Shown here: piece by piece, positions 6,511 through 8,056 of the stretch | Layout: the number at the start of each line of letters is the position of its first letter | Numbering within the stretch: position 1 is the first letter of the stretch | Origin: Chloroflexia bacterium | GTDB taxonomy: Bacteria > Chloroflexota > Chloroflexia > Thermomicrobiales > UBA6265 | Assembly: GCA_013696525.1 (NCBI GenBank) | Contig: JACCYK010000646.1 | Coordinates: 1 to 8,056, forward strand | Reading direction: 5' to 3' | Length of the DNA: 8,056 bases | Notes under the pieces: model-generated | The model's database searches: none | What the model was told of the DNA's origin: nothing | The model's input: the letters and a program-made list of their open reading frames with translations, nothing else | Position numbers and translations under genes: made by a program

Positions 6511-8056
6511 TTAATCCGGCAGGGCGGCCCGCCAGAGCTCGGTATCGGTGACAAAGTAGATGAGGCCGGCCTCTTCATCAATCACCAGGTCGCGCACCTG
6601 GCTCAGAACGCGCGCCGCCTCGACGCTCGCCAGATCGCCCGCGATCGGCACGGGCGGCAGGATTTGGCGCGTGGCGCCGGCGCCGTCCAGCCGGATGAGG
6701 CGGCCGGTCGTCAGGCCGATTTCGGCCCCGGTGTCGACGAGATAGAGAAAGTTCGTGTCCGGGCCGCCGGCGAGGTGAGCCGGGGTCACGAGCGCCGGCG
6801 TCACCTCGGGGATACGAGATGCTTCCAAGACACCCTGGAAAAAGGTGAGGATCCGGCCATCGGCCAAGAGCACATGGATGCGGCCGTCGATGACGAGGTC
6901 ACGGCTGGCGAGCAATTCCGGGAAGGCCGTGGCCGATACCCACGGTTCCGGCGCCTCGGTCAGGCGGTCCGCCGTGTACTTCAGCAACGCCCCGCCAGGA
7001 CCGAGCGCGTAGAGGCTCCCTTGATAGGTGGCGAGGGGGCTGGTCGCGAGCCATGACTCGTCGAGCGCCGGGCCGCGGAAGAAGCGTTGCCAGCGTCCGG
7101 TGTCATCGTGCGCGTACAGGGCGGCGTCATCGAGCAGCAGCAGGCGTTCCCCATCGGCGACGCCGGTCCGCGGGGATTGGACGATTCCGCCCTGAACGGC
7201 GCTGCCGGGGCCGAGCACCTGCACCAAGCGCTGGTTGGCCTGATCGATCCCGTACAGGCCGCCGCCAATCAGCCAGACGTCGCGCCCGGTCCGGGCCAAA
7301 TGCACGGGGTGCGCCAGCACCTCCGGGGGCAGTGCCCCCAGCCGGGTCATGCCGTGCAACCGAAGGTTGCCCTGTGCCAAATCCCGGGCGGCTTCAACGG
7401 CCACGGCTTGTTGGTGGACGGTTGCCGCATCCGCCCCGGCGCCACGCGCGTCGACCAGCCCCGCTTCAGCGGCGGTGAGGGCGCTGGCGGCGAGGGCGGG
7501 ATCGGCAACGATCGCCCGCAGGGAGCCATTGACCGTTGCCAGCGCGGCATCGGCGCGGGCAACCTGATGCCGGTAGCGGTCGAGCAGGGCGCTGGAACCG
7601 CCGAACGCCAGGAACAGGACGAAGCCAACGGTCAGCAAGCGGGACGGGACGTGCGTATCGAGACCACGAGGCAAGTTCGACCGCCATTCCGCCGGCCAGC
7701 TCGGCTGGTCGCGGTAGCGGCGGACACTGCCGGCGCCGGGCGCCGCCATGGCCCGGCGACGGGCGCTCGAGAGGGGGTAGACCGCGCCGCGCCGCGGCTG
7801 ATGGCGGGATGTGAATCGACCGGCCACGGCCGTCAGGCCGCGCCAAATCGGGCCGACCGGCCCGGATAACCCTGGCTGGCGGCGCCCGTCCGCGGCGGTC
7901 GGGCCCAGTTCCGGGCCGAAGCTGGCTGGAAGCGGCCGATCGAGCGGGATGCCGACCGCCCCCCAGTCGGTCCGGACGGCATAGGCCGGCCGCGGCCGGG
8001 CCGGGACGCCGCGGCCACCGGCCGGCTCAGCCGGGACCGCGGCTTGAGCGCGCGCC
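6511..8056 (-). CDS. C-terminal part of a large membrane-anchored protein with an extracytoplasmic propeller (5' end outside the window)
   Basis: The frame is open without a stop from the TAA at 6511-6513 to the right edge, giving 514 residues; a GTG at 7827 is an internal codon unless shown otherwise. From the edge inward: a Pro/Ala/Gly/Arg-rich, probably disordered segment (1-135), one membrane segment SRLLTVGFVLFLAFGGSSALL (about 138-158; bases near 7582-7641), a helical Ala-rich stalk (161-236), then six spaced strand-rich units resembling propeller blades near 259-281, 304-326, 346-361, 391-408, 435-467 and 498-514 (for example VWLIGGGLYGID, RLLLLDDAALYA, IYFVTDTELW). Arginines before the membrane segment suggest that the N-terminal side is cytoplasmic and the propeller outside. 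Such a layout often carries a cytoplasmic signalling domain such as a PP2C phosphatase or a Ser/Thr kinase, but that part is not visible and the function is unknown. Confidence 0.75.
   Translation of the reverse strand, partial: ARAQAAVPAEPAGGRGVPARPRPAYAVRTDWGAVGIPLDRPLPASFGPELGPTAADGRRQPGLSGPVGPIWRGLTAVAGRFTSRHQPRRGAVYPLSSARRRAMAAPGAGSVRRYRDQPSWPAEWRSNLPRGLDTHVPSRLLTVGFVLFLAFGGSSALLDRYRHQVARADAALATVNGSLRAIVADPALAASALTAAEAGLVDARGAGADAATVHQQAVAVEAARDLAQGNLRLHGMTRLGALPPEVLAHPVHLARTGRDVWLIGGGLYGIDQANQRLVQVLGPGSAVQGGIVQSPRTGVADGERLLLLDDAALYAHDDTGRWQRFFRGPALDESWLATSPLATYQGSLYALGPGGALLKYTADRLTEAPEPWVSATAFPELLASRDLVIDGRIHVLLADGRILTFFQGVLEASRIPEVTPALVTPAHLAGGPDTNFLYLVDTGAEIGLTTGRLIRLDGAGATRQILPPVPIAGDLASVEAARVLSQVRDLVIDEEAGLIYFVTDTELWRAALPD

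Noticed and set aside
7582..7827. GTG 7827 as the true start of the propeller protein
   Set aside because: The frame continues without a stop to the window edge, the upstream residues form a plausible Pro/Arg-rich linker, and no strong ribosome site lies before this GTG.

Overview
The window is GC-rich (about two thirds by eye) and carries ordinary chromosomal bacterial genes packed on both strands. No phage, transposon, CRISPR or RNA gene is visible. The yloV/fakA-degV pair divergent from rpmB, a 7Fe ferredoxin, and a membrane-anchored propeller protein at the right edge fit a high-GC Chloroflexota bacterium, perhaps Thermomicrobia-like. That placement is inference from gene style, and a high-GC actinobacterium is not excluded.

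Layout, left to right. (1) Minus strand, 1820 to 1: a FakA/YloV-type fatty acid kinase subunit, then after 38 bp the first 21 codons of a DegV/FakB-family fatty-acid-binding protein that leaves the window. (2) Plus strand, 2004-3528: ribosomal protein L28 (rpmB), divergent from fakA, followed by a strong GC hairpin and a TrmA/RlmD-family RNA uracil-5-methyltransferase that has lost the iron-sulfur cysteines. (3) Minus strand, 4245-3584: two small unrecognised genes overlapping as GTGA. (4) Plus strand, 4596-4838: a 7Fe ferredoxin (fdxA-like) behind an extended -10 promoter. (5) Plus strand, 5005-6455: a TetR regulator overlapping (ATGA) a TspO/MBR-like multi-pass membrane protein, behind a good promoter with short palindromes. 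(6) Minus strand, 8056-6511: the C-terminal 514 residues of a larger protein with an Arg/Pro-rich linker, one membrane segment, a helical stalk and a probable six-bladed propeller. Its frame stays open to the window edge.

How the genes work together: FakA plus a DegV protein should phosphorylate exogenous or recycled fatty acids for membrane lipid synthesis. L28 and the methyltransferase are both ribosome or RNA related, but the hairpin between them suggests separate control. The TetR-TspO pair looks like a self-regulated unit. Several starts differ from the longest open frame because a strong Shine-Dalgarno sequence points to a shorter protein (fakA, rpmB, the 94-residue gene, fdxA). I found no clear new defence or mobile system. 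The most open leads are the truncated membrane-propeller protein and the unknown two-gene operon.
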